NCBI RefSeq assembly: GCF_019890615.1
Contig: NZ_JAINVZ010000003.1
Coordinates: forward strand, 124,001-188,000
Length of the DNA stretch: 64,000 nucleotides
From: Streptantibioticus parmotrematis
Lineage (GTDB): Bacteria; Actinomycetota; Actinomycetes; Streptomycetales; Streptomycetaceae
Direction of reading: 5' to 3'
The notes below the pieces were generated by a model, which searched no databases, was not told the origin of the DNA, and saw only the letters and a program-made list of their open reading frames with translations. Below, one piece after another: positions 1-7,797 of the stretch. The position numbers and the translations under genes were made by a program. Position 1 is the stretch's first letter; each line of letters opens with the position of its first letter.

Positions 1-10
1 GTCTGCCCGC

Positions 11-781
11 GTGACGGTCCACCACGCAGCAGGAATCGGTTACCCGCGGTCCGCGGGCGGCTACGAGCGATCGCGGCCTTCCTATCCCATGGCGGCCCTC
101 GCCCGGCTCGCGGACGCGTTGCCGTTGGAGTCGGGACGCCGGGTCGTCGATCTCGGCGCGGGCACGGGGAAGTTCACCCGCCTGCTGGCCCTGACCGGTG
201 CCGAGGTGACCGCGGTGGAGCCGGTGGCGGAGATGCGCGAGCGGCTGGCCGAGCTGCTGCCGGGGGTGGCGGTGACGGCGGGCACGGCGGAGTCCACCGG
301 GCTGCCGGACGGCTGCGCGGACGCGGTGGTGGCCGCGCAGTCGTGGCACTGGTTCGACGCCGAGCGGGCGCTGCCCGAGGTGGAACGGCTGCTGCGGCCC
401 GGCGGCGCGCTGGGGCTGGTGTGGAACACGTACGACACGACGGTGCCGTGGGTGGCCGAGTTCCAGGAGATCTACTTCCGCTGCGCGCCGCGCGATCTGC
501 CGAGCCCGCTGGACGACGGCTGGCGCGCGGCGTTCACCGGGCGGCCGGGCTGGTCGGCGGAGGGCGAAAGCCACTTCCCCAATCCCCACGTGACGACCGT
601 CGCCGACGTGGTGGAACGGATGATGTCCTCCAGTCACATCGTGGTGCTGGGCGAGCGGGAGCAGGAGGAGGTCCGGGCACAGGCGGTGGACCTGCTCCGG
701 CGGCAGGGCGTCACCCGCGGCGAGGAGCGGCTGGAGATGCCGTACACCACCGACGTGTACTGGCTGCGTCGACGCCCGTAG
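11..781 (+). CDS. Class I SAM-dependent methyltransferase
   Basis: A 256-residue cytoplasmic protein with a Rossmann-type SAM-binding fold. Motif I, VVDLGAGTG, lies at residues 45-53, an acidic residue ends the second strand (AVEP, about 68-71), and a PDG...WHWF stretch at about 100-117 matches the Methyltransf_11 group. The N-terminal half is typical of small-molecule methyltransferases; no substrate can be named. The start is a GTG ten bases into the window, so upstream control cannot be judged. It converges on metQ, and a strong hairpin separates the two. The product is a generic methyltransferase; the family is sure, the role is not. Confidence 0.85.
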   Translation: MTVHHAAGIGYPRSAGGYERSRPSYPMAALARLADALPLESGRRVVDLGAGTGKFTRLLALTGAEVTAVEPVAEMRERLAELLPGVAVTAGTAESTGLPDGCADAVVAAQSWHWFDAERALPEVERLLRPGGALGLVWNTYDTTVPWVAEFQEIYFRCAPRDLPSPLDDGWRAAFTGRPGWSAEGESHFPNPHVTTVADVVERMMSSSHIVVLGEREQEEVRAQAVDLLRRQGVTRGEERLEMPYTTDVYWLRRRP

Positions 782-805
782 CCACGTGACGTGCCGGACG
801 AGGTA

Positions 806-839
806 GTGGCCGCGGCGCCGGACGGGGCGCCGCGGCCAC
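806..839. terminator. Bidirectional intrinsic terminator
   Basis: A perfect 14-bp inverted repeat (GTGGCCGCGGCGCC and its complement) with a 6-base loop lies between the convergent methyltransferase and metQ stops. There is no U-tract, as is usual for streptomycete terminators. Confidence 0.7.
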
Positions 840-871
840 TGGTCCTGAGGGGCCCTGAGTGGCCCGACCGG

Positions 872-1723
872 TTACGCGGGCTTGCCGAAGGCGGGGACGA
901 CCGCGCCCTTGAAGGTCTTCTCTATGTACTCCTTGACCTGAGGCGAGTTGAGCAGCTTCGCGAGCTTCACCACGCGCGGGTCGTTCTGGTTGCCGTCCTT
1001 GACCGCGAGGAAGTTGGCGTAGGGGTTGCCCTGCGCCTTCTCCAGCACCAGCGCGTTCTTCGCCGGGTTCAGGCCCGCGCCGAGCGCGTAGTTGCCGTTG
1101 ATGACCGCGGCGTCCACGTCGTCCAGCGAACGCGGCAGCTCGGCGGCCTCCAGCTCCTTGAACTTCAGGTGCCTGGGGTTGCTCGCCACGCTGGACGGGG
1201 TCGCGGAGTCGCCGCTGCCCGGCTTGAGGGTGAGCAGCCCGTTGGCCTGGAGCAGGTTGAAGGCGCGGCCCTCGTTGGTGGTGTCGTTCGGCACCGCGAT
1301 CGTGGCGCCGTCCTTGAGGTCCTTCAGGGACTTCGCCTTGTGCGAGTACAGGCCCAGCGGTTCCAGCTCGACGTCGACGACCGGCACGATGTGGGTGCCG
1401 TTCTTCTTGTTGAAGTCGTCGAGGTACGGCTTGTGCTGGAAGAAGTTGGCGCCCACGTCGCCGTTCTCGGTGGCGGTGTTCGGCGTCACGTAGTCGCTGA
1501 AGACCTTCACCTGGAGCTTGAGTCCGGCCTTGGCGGCCAGGTGGTCCTTGACGTAGTCGAGGATCTGGGCGTGCGGGGTGGGGCTCGCGGCCACGATGAG
1601 CGGCGCGTCGGCGCTCTTGCTCTGGCCGCCGCCTCCGTCGGAGGAGGAGGCGCAGGCGCTCAGGGAGAAGGTGAGCGCGCCGAGCGCGAGGGCGGAGACG
1701 GTGATGCGGGTGACGTTACGCAC
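872..1723 (-). CDS. metQ: MetQ methionine-binding lipoprotein
   Basis: Substrate-binding lipoprotein of the D/L-methionine ABC importer (NlpA/MetQ family), 283 residues. The signal peptide has a charged start (MRNVTR), a hydrophobic core and the lipobox LSAC with the lipidated Cys at residue 24, followed by a Ser/Gly-rich linker. The body carries NlpA-family landmarks such as ASPTPHAQILDYV, FQHKPYLDDFN and VPNDTTNEGRA, which shape the ligand cleft. It is the last gene of metN-metI-metQ, 82 bases after metI. It acts on the outer face of the membrane. The family also includes other amino-acid binders, but the linkage to metN with an NIL domain supports methionine. Confidence 0.93.
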   Translation of the reverse strand: MRNVTRITVSALALGALTFSLSACASSSDGGGGQSKSADAPLIVAASPTPHAQILDYVKDHLAAKAGLKLQVKVFSDYVTPNTATENGDVGANFFQHKPYLDDFNKKNGTHIVPVVDVELEPLGLYSHKAKSLKDLKDGATIAVPNDTTNEGRAFNLLQANGLLTLKPGSGDSATPSSVASNPRHLKFKELEAAELPRSLDDVDAAVINGNYALGAGLNPAKNALVLEKAQGNPYANFLAVKDGNQNDPRVVKLAKLLNSPQVKEYIEKTFKGAVVPAFGKPA

Positions 1724-1805
1724 GAAAAGTGCCTTTCGCTGTTTCTCGGGTGTCGCGGGTGCGACCGCCGTAACGGGCGTTACGGGAGGGGATCGGAAGG
1801 GAGGT

Positions 1806-2531
1806 TCAGGAGGCGGTGCCCGCGGTGGGCGCCTTGGGGCGCAGCAGCCGCAGCCTCGGAGTGGCCTGCGAACGGCCGCGGTGCGCCAGGCCGCGGGCGG
1901 TGAGGTCGCCGAGCAGTTGGATGGCGGTGACCAGCGCGACCAGCACCACGAGGGTGTAGAGCATCACGTTGGTCTCGAAGCGCTGGTAGCCGTAGCGGAT
2001 GGCGAGGTCGCCCAGGCCGCCGGCGCCGATCGCACCGGCCATCGCCGAGTAGCCGACCAGGGCGACCGCGGTGGTGGTCAGCCCCGACACCAGCGACGGC
2101 AGCGACTCCGGGAGCAGCACCTTGCGCACGACCGTCCAGGTGCCGCCGCCCATCGCCTGCACGGCTTCGACGAGGCCGTGGTCCACCTCGCGCACCGCCG
2201 TCTCCACCAGCCGGGCGAAGAACGGGATCGCGCCGATGGCCAGCGGCACGACGGCCGCCTCGGAACCGATGCTGGTGCCGATCACGAACTGGGTGAACGG
2301 GATCAGCGCGACCATGAGGATGATGAACGGCAGCGAACGGCCGACGTTCACCACCGCGCCGAGCACCTTGTTGACGGCCGCGTTGCCCAGCAGGCCGCCG
2401 CGGTCGGTCAGGACGAGCAGCACGCCGACGGGCAGGCCGACCAGGACCGCGATCACGGAGGACCACAGCACCATGTAGACGGTGTCCCAACACGCGGGCC
2501 ACAGAAGGGGCTGGAGTTCGTTCCAGGTCAC
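1806..2531 (-). CDS. metI: MetI methionine ABC transporter permease
   Basis: Membrane permease of the methionine importer, 241 residues with about five hydrophobic helices. The EAA loop that contacts the ATPase is visible around residues 125-150 (VEAVQAMGGGTWTVVRKVLLPESLPS). Its ATG overlaps the metN stop in an ATGA, implying translational coupling, and metQ follows. The length matches the family (about 220-240 residues). The last 20 or so residues are basic and proline-rich and probably cytoplasmic. Confidence 0.93.
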   Translation of the reverse strand: MTWNELQPLLWPACWDTVYMVLWSSVIAVLVGLPVGVLLVLTDRGGLLGNAAVNKVLGAVVNVGRSLPFIILMVALIPFTQFVIGTSIGSEAAVVPLAIGAIPFFARLVETAVREVDHGLVEAVQAMGGGTWTVVRKVLLPESLPSLVSGLTTTAVALVGYSAMAGAIGAGGLGDLAIRYGYQRFETNVMLYTLVVLVALVTAIQLLGDLTARGLAHRGRSQATPRLRLLRPKAPTAGTAS

Positions 2532-3673
2532 TTGGCGGCCTCCTCGACCAGGGCGGCGTCCACGTCGGGCTCGGCGGCCGGCGGCTCGGTGTCGGGGGTG
2601 CCGGCGTCCGGCGTGGCCAGGTCCGCGACGTCGACCCGCAGGCCCTTCTCGCGCAGGAAGCCGATGGGGACGACGTTCTCCTCGAAGGCGCCGGGGAGTT
2701 CGACGCGCATGCGGCCGATCTGACGGCCGCCGACGGTCTCGATCGCCGCGCCCAGGATCGATATGTCGATGTTGTAGGTGCGCGCGAGCTGGGAGATCAC
2801 CGGCTGGGTGGCCACCTCGCCGTGGAAGGTGAGGTCCACCACCGTCCGGCCCGGTCGCGACGGTTCGCCGCCGACGGGGAAGAGTTCGTCGGCCAGTTCC
2901 GAGCCGGGGGTGCCCAGCAGTTCCGCGACCGTGCCGGACTCCACGATCCGTCCGGCCCGCATCAGCGCCGCCGAGTCGCAGACCGCCTTGACCACGTCCA
3001 TCTCGTGTGTGATCAGCAGGACGGTCAGTCCCAGCTGCTCGTTGAGGTCGCGCAGCAGCCGCAGGATGGAACGTGTCGTCTCCGGGTCGAGCGCCGAGGT
3101 GGCCTCGTCCGACAACAGCACCTTGGGGTCTCCGGCCAGCGCGCGGGCGATGCCGACGCGCTGCTTCTGGCCGCCGGACAGCTGGGCCGGGTACGCCTTC
3201 GCCTTGTCGGCGAGACCGACCAGGTCGAGCAGCTCCCGCGCCTTGCGGGAGCGTTCCCGCCCGGAGACGCCGAGGATCTCCAGCGGGAGTTCGACGTTGT
3301 CCTGCACTGTGCGCGAGGCGAGCAGGTTGAAGTGCTGGAAGACCATGCCGATCCGGCTGCGGGCGGCGCGCAGCGCGGGGTTGGCGCGCCGGGAGCGTCC
3401 GGCCAGCGCGGTCAGGTCGGTGCCGGCCACCTCGACCGTGCCCGACGTGGGCCGCTCCAGCAGGTTGACGCAGCGGATGAGCGTGGACTTGCCGGCGCCG
3501 CTGCGGCCGACGACGCCGAACACCTCGCCCTCACGCACGTGCAGATCGACGCCGTCGAGGGCGACGCTCTCGCGATCTCGCGAGTGGTAGACCTTCCTCA
3601 GGCCCGTGGTGGTGATCACTGGGGTTTCCGTCACTGTCGAGTACGCGACCGGGATCACCGACGCGTACGGCAT
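2528..3673 (-). CDS. metN: MetN methionine ABC transporter ATPase
   Basis: ATP-binding subunit of the methionine importer, 381 residues. Walker A is GRSGAGKST at residues 56-64, the ABC signature is LSGGQKQRVGIARAL, Walker B is KVLLSDEATSAL (the usual Asp before Glu is present but the usual Leu is Ser), and the H-loop is ITHEMD. The C-terminal 100 residues form an NIL/ACT-like domain (LTFHGEVATQPVISQLART) that in this family binds methionine and inhibits transport. A final Pro/Glu/Ala tail is unstructured. The ATG at 3673 has only a weak ribosome site; GTG at 3634 is an alternative start. First gene of metNIQ. Confidence 0.93.
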   Translation of the reverse strand: MPYASVIPVAYSTVTETPVITTTGLRKVYHSRDRESVALDGVDLHVREGEVFGVVGRSGAGKSTLIRCVNLLERPTSGTVEVAGTDLTALAGRSRRANPALRAARSRIGMVFQHFNLLASRTVQDNVELPLEILGVSGRERSRKARELLDLVGLADKAKAYPAQLSGGQKQRVGIARALAGDPKVLLSDEATSALDPETTRSILRLLRDLNEQLGLTVLLITHEMDVVKAVCDSAALMRAGRIVESGTVAELLGTPGSELADELFPVGGEPSRPGRTVVDLTFHGEVATQPVISQLARTYNIDISILGAAIETVGGRQIGRMRVELPGAFEENVVPIGFLREKGLRVDVADLATPDAGTPDTEPPAAEPDVDAALVEEAAK

Positions 3674-3753
3674 TCATCTCGGAATCTGGAACGGCACACG
3701 GATGTAGGCATGCCGAGGGCGGCCCTGGTCCGGGCCGGCGGGAGGGAAGAGCT

Positions 3754-3843
3754 TCAGACGCAGCGGGTGCCGGGCGGCTGCGGGTGGTGCGCGATCCGGC
3801 AACGGCCGATCGCGGGATTCGCTTGGTACGCGGGGAGGTTCAT
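3754..3843 (-). CDS. Candidate 29-residue leader ORF upstream of metN
   Basis: A short ORF ends 80 bases before metN. Its peptide begins MNLPAYQANPAIGRC and ends QPPGTRCV, with two Cys and two adjacent His residues. A 9-bp hairpin (GCGATC-GGC, loop CGTT, GCC-G-GATCGC, at 3791-3813) sits inside it. Leader peptides in front of sulfur-amino-acid genes are known in actinobacteria, so a control role is plausible. There is no clear ribosome site before its ATG, and the frame stays open upstream to 3969, so translation from this start is unproven. Confidence 0.3.
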   Translation of the reverse strand: MNLPAYQANPAIGRCRIAHHPQPPGTRCV

Positions 3844-4151
3844 GGTGTGCGGTGTCCGTGGTGCTGCGGGGGAACGGTCACTGCCGTTCGCGCGTCGGGT
3901 CTCGCTTCGGGGCGCGAGGCTCAGGCGGGGGCCCTCAGAGCGCACACATTCGGCACGTACGACGAACACCGGGCGTCATCGCCTCGGTCGCGCGGGTGCG
4001 GCGGTTCGTCGTCGTCATGCGCACCAGTAAACCAGACACCGGGACGCCGTTCCACATACCGGTCACCCTGTCCGGGATGCGGACGGCGATGAGGCGGGGA
4101 CGGCCCGGGCGGTGTCACGTCCGCGCGCGTCGGCGTCGCGGTTCGACCTCT
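3844..4151. other. Non-coding stretch between metN leader and membrane-protein operon
   Basis: No protein-like reading frame on either strand. It holds the divergent control regions for metN (minus) and the membrane-protein operon (plus). I looked for SAM-I and SAM-IV riboswitch cores on the metN side and found none I could support. Confidence 0.4.
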
Positions 4152-4248
4152 GCGGCGGGAATCGTGGTCGGCCCGGGCGAGAGCGGCGGGAATCGTGGTC
4201 GGCCCGGGGGAGAACCGTGATCGGTCGGCGGCGGGAGTTGTGGTCGGC
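4152..4248. repeat. Three direct repeats GCGGCGGGARTYGTGGTCGGC
   Basis: Copies of a 21-base element start at 4152, 4183 and 4228. The first two are near-identical over 31 bases. A shortened relative (ACCGTGATCGGTC) lies between copies two and three. The block ends about 55 bases before a likely -10 element, so it could be a binding array for an activator or repressor of the downstream membrane-protein genes. Confidence 0.5.
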
Positions 4249-4301
4249 GCGTGGCGGCTGTCGCGGGTCGACCCGTGGCGGGAGCGGTGACGGCGCCGTA
4301 C

Positions 4302-4307
4302 TAAAGT
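4302..4307 (+). promoter_or_regulatory. -10 element TAAAGT of a leaderless transcript
   Basis: TAAAGT lies six bases before an ATG at 4314, the spacing expected when the transcript begins at the start codon. No good -35 is visible. The same hexamer and spacing occurs before the S4-domain gene at 29953. Confidence 0.45.
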
Positions 4308-4313
4308 CACCGC

Positions 4314-4382
4314 ATGCCCCCATACGCCCGCCCGGCCGGTCCGCGCCGCCCGGTCCGTCCCGCCCTCCGGAGGATCCGGTGA
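4314..4382 (+). CDS. Possible leaderless 22-residue ORF coupled to next gene
   Basis: ATG followed by 21 codons, rich in Pro and Arg (MPPYARPAGPRR...), ending in a TGA that overlaps the GTG start at 4379 as GTGA. Together with the -10 at 4302 this looks like a leaderless upstream ORF that feeds ribosomes into the membrane-protein gene. It could instead be chance in GC-rich DNA; the downstream gene also has its own ribosome site. Confidence 0.3.
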   Translation: MPPYARPAGPRRPVRPALRRIR

Positions 4383-4747
4383 TCGGTGCGCTTACCGTCG
4401 CGGTGACGGTGACCGCCCTGCTGCTCGCGGCGTGGTGCGGTCTGGCCACCGCCCGCGACCAGTCCACCAAGGACTGGCACTTCGTCGGCATGGCCGTGGT
4501 CTCCGTACTGGCGGTGGCCCAGCTGGTGGTCGGCATCGTGAAGACGGCGGGCGGGCACAAGGCGGACGGCGGCGACGCGCTCTTCCTCGCCTACCTCGCG
4601 GGCGCCGCGCTCGCGGTCCCGGCGGCGGGCTTCATGTCGCTGCTGGAGCGCACCCGTTGGGGCTCGGCGATCGTGACGGCGGGCGGCCTGGTGCTGGCCG
4701 TCCTGGAAATCAGGCTCTTCGACATCTGGGGAGGCGGCCATGGCTGA
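4379..4747 (+). CDS. Small integral membrane protein, unknown function
   Basis: A 122-residue protein of four predicted transmembrane segments, about residues 1-22, 36-56, 66-88 and 95-112, with little extramembrane sequence. The GTG start was chosen because GGAGGA ends five bases upstream. No catalytic motif is visible. The stop overlaps the start of the next membrane-protein gene by eight bases, so the two are probably translated together and may form a complex. I do not recognise a named family. Confidence 0.7.
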   Translation: MIGALTVAVTVTALLLAAWCGLATARDQSTKDWHFVGMAVVSVLAVAQLVVGIVKTAGGHKADGGDALFLAYLAGAALAVPAAGFMSLLERTRWGSAIVTAGGLVLAVLEIRLFDIWGGGHG

Positions 4748-5237
4748 CACCGGCACGACGTCCGGCACCGGCACGGCCGGGAAGAACACCGACGGCACGA
4801 CGACGGACGCCGAGTCCGCGCAGGCCCGTCCGCGCCGCAAGATCGGCGAGGGTCCTGGGCGACTGATCGTCTCCCTCTACGGGCTGTTCACCGTGGCCGC
4901 CGGGTCGCGGTCGATCTACCAGCTGATCGCCCAGTTCCACCGCGCGCCGCTGTCCTACGTGCTGTCCGCGGTCGCCGCCGTCGTCTACGCGTTCATCCTG
5001 GTGACGCTGGTGCGCGGCGGGGAGTCGGCGCGGCGGATCGGCATCGTGTGCTGCGCGGCGGAACTCGCGGGCGTGCTGATCGTCGGCACGCTGACGATCG
5101 TGACGCCGTCGCTCTTCCACGACCAGACGGTCTGGTCCTACTACGGCGTCGACTACCTGCTGATCCCCCTGGCGCTGCCGGTGACCGGCATCCTGTGGCT
5201 GCGCCGGGCCGCCCCGGGCAAGGACGAGACGGCCTGA
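4740..5237 (+). CDS. Integral membrane protein, unknown function
   Basis: A 165-residue protein. The first 35 residues are hydrophilic, rich in Thr, Gly and Asp and then Arg/Lys, and probably cytoplasmic. Four transmembrane helices follow at about 42-63, 71-91, 100-121 and 139-154. A conserved-looking segment SLYGLFTVAAGSRSIYQLI begins the membrane part. It overlaps the previous gene by eight bases and forms a two-gene unit with it. No enzymatic motif is seen. Confidence 0.72.
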   Translation: MADTGTTSGTGTAGKNTDGTTTDAESAQARPRRKIGEGPGRLIVSLYGLFTVAAGSRSIYQLIAQFHRAPLSYVLSAVAAVVYAFILVTLVRGGESARRIGIVCCAAELAGVLIVGTLTIVTPSLFHDQTVWSYYGVDYLLIPLALPVTGILWLRRAAPGKDETA

Positions 5238-5344
5238 CGCGTTGCGCCGGGGGCAGACCCCGACACAACGCCGCACCACGACGTGGCCCTGGCACGACGC
5301 GGGCCCGGTCGAGGCCGGTCGACGCGGACCCGGTCGAGGGACGA

Positions 5345-5851
5345 TCAGGCAGTCGCGGCGAACGTCGGCGCCTGCGCGGCGGCCTTCTCCAGGGTCACCT
5401 GGCTGAAGCGCCGGCTGATCTGTTCGGTGGCGGTCTGCGCGTAGCCGAGCCTGCGGTACAGCCGCAAGTTGCCCTCGCTGCGGTGGCCGGTGAGCAGCCG
5501 GAAGCGCTTGGCCTCCCGCTCGGCGGCCAGTCGCTCCTCGATGGCGCTGAGCAGCCGCCCGCCCAGGCCGTGCCGCTGCATGCGCGGGTGGACGATGAGC
5601 TTGGCTATCCGCGCGGTGCCGTCCGCGTCGACGCTGCCCCGGACCGAGCCGACCACCTCGGAGCCGAGCCGGGCGACCAGCACGCAGCCCTCGCCGAGTT
5701 CGGCACGCAGGGCGTCGAGCGTCTGGGTCAGCGGCTCGATGCCGTAGTCGCCGTAGATCTCGGCCTCGCGCTGGAAGCAGAGGTACTGAAGCTTGAGGAT
5801 GTTCTCGGCGTCGTCGTCGGTCGCCGTAGAGACGGTCACGCTCATGCCCAT
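5345..5851 (-). CDS. GNAT family N-acetyltransferase
   Basis: A 168-residue acetyltransferase of the GCN5-related fold. The acetyl-CoA pyrophosphate loop is visible as MQRHGLGGRLL (the Q/R-x-x-G-x-G/A pattern), preceded by strand 4 (ARIAKLIVHPR) and followed by the C-terminal element GHRSEGNLRLYRRLGY. The acceptor substrate cannot be told. The ATG at 5851 is chosen because GGGGAGG lies nine bases upstream; a second ATG two codons later is possible. The frame happens to stay open far upstream, which is a GC artefact. It is transcribed alone, downstream of the sigma-like gene. Confidence 0.82.
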   Translation of the reverse strand: MGMSVTVSTATDDDAENILKLQYLCFQREAEIYGDYGIEPLTQTLDALRAELGEGCVLVARLGSEVVGSVRGSVDADGTARIAKLIVHPRMQRHGLGGRLLSAIEERLAAEREAKRFRLLTGHRSEGNLRLYRRLGYAQTATEQISRRFSQVTLEKAAAQAPTFAATA

Positions 5852-6108
5852 GTGCGCAGGCCTCCCCTGTGAGTCCCCGGACACATGAGGGTGGAGGGTG
5901 CGCGTCCGGGATGTTTGCCCTGTGATCGGAAGGCGGCGCGGCCCGCTCGGGTGCGAGAAGGTCGTTCCGACGTCCGTGGCGCCGATGATCGCACAGTCAT
6001 CCGGCTCGGCGGGCGCGGTGGACAAGACCCGTGGCACGCCGGGTCCGGACGTGAACGAGCGCCCGATCGCCGACTGTTTACCGCTCCTTACCCCGTACTC
6101 CCCCGGCT

Positions 6109-6744
6109 TCAACCCTCGGCGCCGAGCATCACTCGCAGGCATGCCAGGCACCGTGAGCGCAGCGGGCCGAGGCTGCCTTGTGAGATTCCCAACTCCCGGG
6201 ATATTTCCCGGTAAGTGAGGTCGGACCGGGACAACAGCGCCGATAGCAGCCGAGGGCAGCGGCCCGGCAGCCGTGCCACGGCGGCCCGCAGCGCGAGGCG
6301 GCGCTCGGCGTCGAGCACGTGGTTTTCGGCCGAGGGTGCGTCGGGGCCGTGGCCCGGCTCGTAGGGCACCTCGCGCAGCGCCCGCCGGCGCGCTCCGCGC
6401 ACCTCGGCCCGCACGGCGGCGCGCAGCCAGTCCGGGCCCGGCGGTGGTCCCGGGCCCCGGTCCAACAGCCGCAGCCAGACGGCCTGTTCCAGGTCGGCGG
6501 GGTCGACGCCCGCGGCGCACGCCTCGGCCGCGGCCTCGGCGGCGAGCAGTCCGGCAAGCGCTCCAGGGCCGATCGGGGCGCCGCCGCCCCCGGCCGCGAC
6601 CGCCCGCGCTTCCTCTTCCACGTCCGCGTCCGCACCGGGGGACGCGTTCTCACAAGTCCTCATGCCATCGGAACGCGCGGCCGTCCGCGGCCGGTTTCCC
6701 CTCCTCGGGGATTCACCCGTACGAGGGGCCGAGGAGGTGTTCAC
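6109..6744 (-). CDS. Small sigma-factor-like DNA-binding protein
   Basis: A protein of up to 211 residues whose C-terminal 65 residues look like sigma-70 region 4: ALRAAVARLPGRCPRLL followed by the helix-turn-helix LTYREISRELGISQGSL and CLRVML. The middle part (about 60-120) looks like a shrunken region 2, and the first 50 residues are low-complexity. From memory S. coelicolor has a sigma-factor-like gene at this locus. It may be an ECF-type factor or only a LuxR-like regulator. Start uncertain: the GTG at 6744 lacks a ribosome site and an ATG at 6663 is equally possible. It diverges from plsC. Confidence 0.65.
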   Translation of the reverse strand: MNTSSAPRTGESPRRGNRPRTAARSDGMRTCENASPGADADVEEEARAVAAGGGGAPIGPGALAGLLAAEAAAEACAAGVDPADLEQAVWLRLLDRGPGPPPGPDWLRAAVRAEVRGARRRALREVPYEPGHGPDAPSAENHVLDAERRLALRAAVARLPGRCPRLLSALLSRSDLTYREISRELGISQGSLGPLRSRCLACLRVMLGAEG

Positions 6745-6955
6745 GCGAGAGGCCGGGAAGGCGGTGTGTCAACTCGGCGTATCGACTGGGTGAACCCGGC
6801 GTGGAACTCACCGGTAACCGCGAGTATCGTCCCCACCAGGGGCGACGTGAGTCCGGCCGCACGGCCGGATCGGCCTTCGCGCCGGTTCGCCCCGGCTCCG
6901 CCCGCTGCACGCTGCACTCTGCCGCCGTACCGCCGATCACCGACGGAGGGTTCCG

Positions 6956-7651
6956 TTGTCCCGTTTCCTGCTCAAGGCGCTGCTCGGACTGCTCATGCGC
7001 GTCCTGTTCCGCCCACGGGTCGAGGGCATGGAGAACATCCCGGAGAGCGGTCCGGTGATCCTCGCGGGCAACCACGTCACGTTCATCGACTCCCTCTTCC
7101 TGAGCCTGATCGTCAAGCGGCAGGTCTACTTCATCGGCAAGGACGAGTACGTCACCGGGCGCGGGCTCAAGGGGCGGCTGATGGCGTGGTTCTTCGGCAC
7201 CGCCGGCATGATCCCGGTGGACCGGGACGGCGGGCACGGCGGCGTCGCGGCGCTGATGACCGGCAAGCGGGTGCTGGACGAGGGCAAGGTCTTCGGCATC
7301 TACCCGGAGGGCACCCGCTCCCCCGACGGCCGCCTGTACCGCGGTCGCACCGGCATCGCCCGCCTGACGCTGATGACCGGCGCGCCGGTGGTGCCGTTCG
7401 CCATGATCGGCACCGACCGGGTGCAGCCGGGCGGCAGCGGCCTGCCCCGCATCAGCCCGGTGACGGTGCGCTTCGGTCCCGCGCTGGACTTCACCCGCTA
7501 CGACGGCATGGACCGCGACCGCTACGTGCTGCGGGCGGTCACCGACGAGGTGATGAGCCACGTGATGCGGCTGGGCGGCCAGGAGTACGTGGACGTCTAC
7601 GCGACGAAGGCGAAGGCCGCGAAGGCCGCCGACCACGGCAAGGCGGCGTAG
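6956..7651 (+). CDS. 1-acyl-sn-glycerol-3-phosphate acyltransferase (PlsC family)
   Basis: Membrane-associated acyltransferase, 231 residues, which adds the second acyl chain in phospholipid synthesis or a related step. The catalytic H-x4-D is H40 and D45 in NHVTFIDS, and the acceptor-binding motif YPEGTRSPDG is at 116-125. The hydrophobic N-terminus (FLLKALLGLLMRVLF) anchors it. A TTG start at 6956 is supported by GGAGGG five bases upstream. The C-terminus is an Ala/Lys-rich tail (KAKAAKAADHGKAA). Streptomycetes carry several PlsC paralogues, so the exact acceptor is not certain. Confidence 0.87.
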   Translation: MSRFLLKALLGLLMRVLFRPRVEGMENIPESGPVILAGNHVTFIDSLFLSLIVKRQVYFIGKDEYVTGRGLKGRLMAWFFGTAGMIPVDRDGGHGGVAALMTGKRVLDEGKVFGIYPEGTRSPDGRLYRGRTGIARLTLMTGAPVVPFAMIGTDRVQPGGSGLPRISPVTVRFGPALDFTRYDGMDRDRYVLRAVTDEVMSHVMRLGGQEYVDVYATKAKAAKAADHGKAA

Positions 7652-7797
7652 CGGGACTCTCGGGGCGGTCGGGGGGCGGCGGATGCCGCGCGTCCGCCGA
7701 CCGCCCGCGCCCGTCCAATCACCCGACCGCCCGCCGCCCGGTTGACCCGTCGCCCGGTCGACCCGTCGGCCCGCCGCCCCGTTCGTGACCGCCCGCC

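Noticed and set aside
3674-4378. SAM riboswitch before metN
   Set aside because: I searched the minus strand for SAM-I and SAM-IV core sequences and pairing and found none; only a short hairpin is present.
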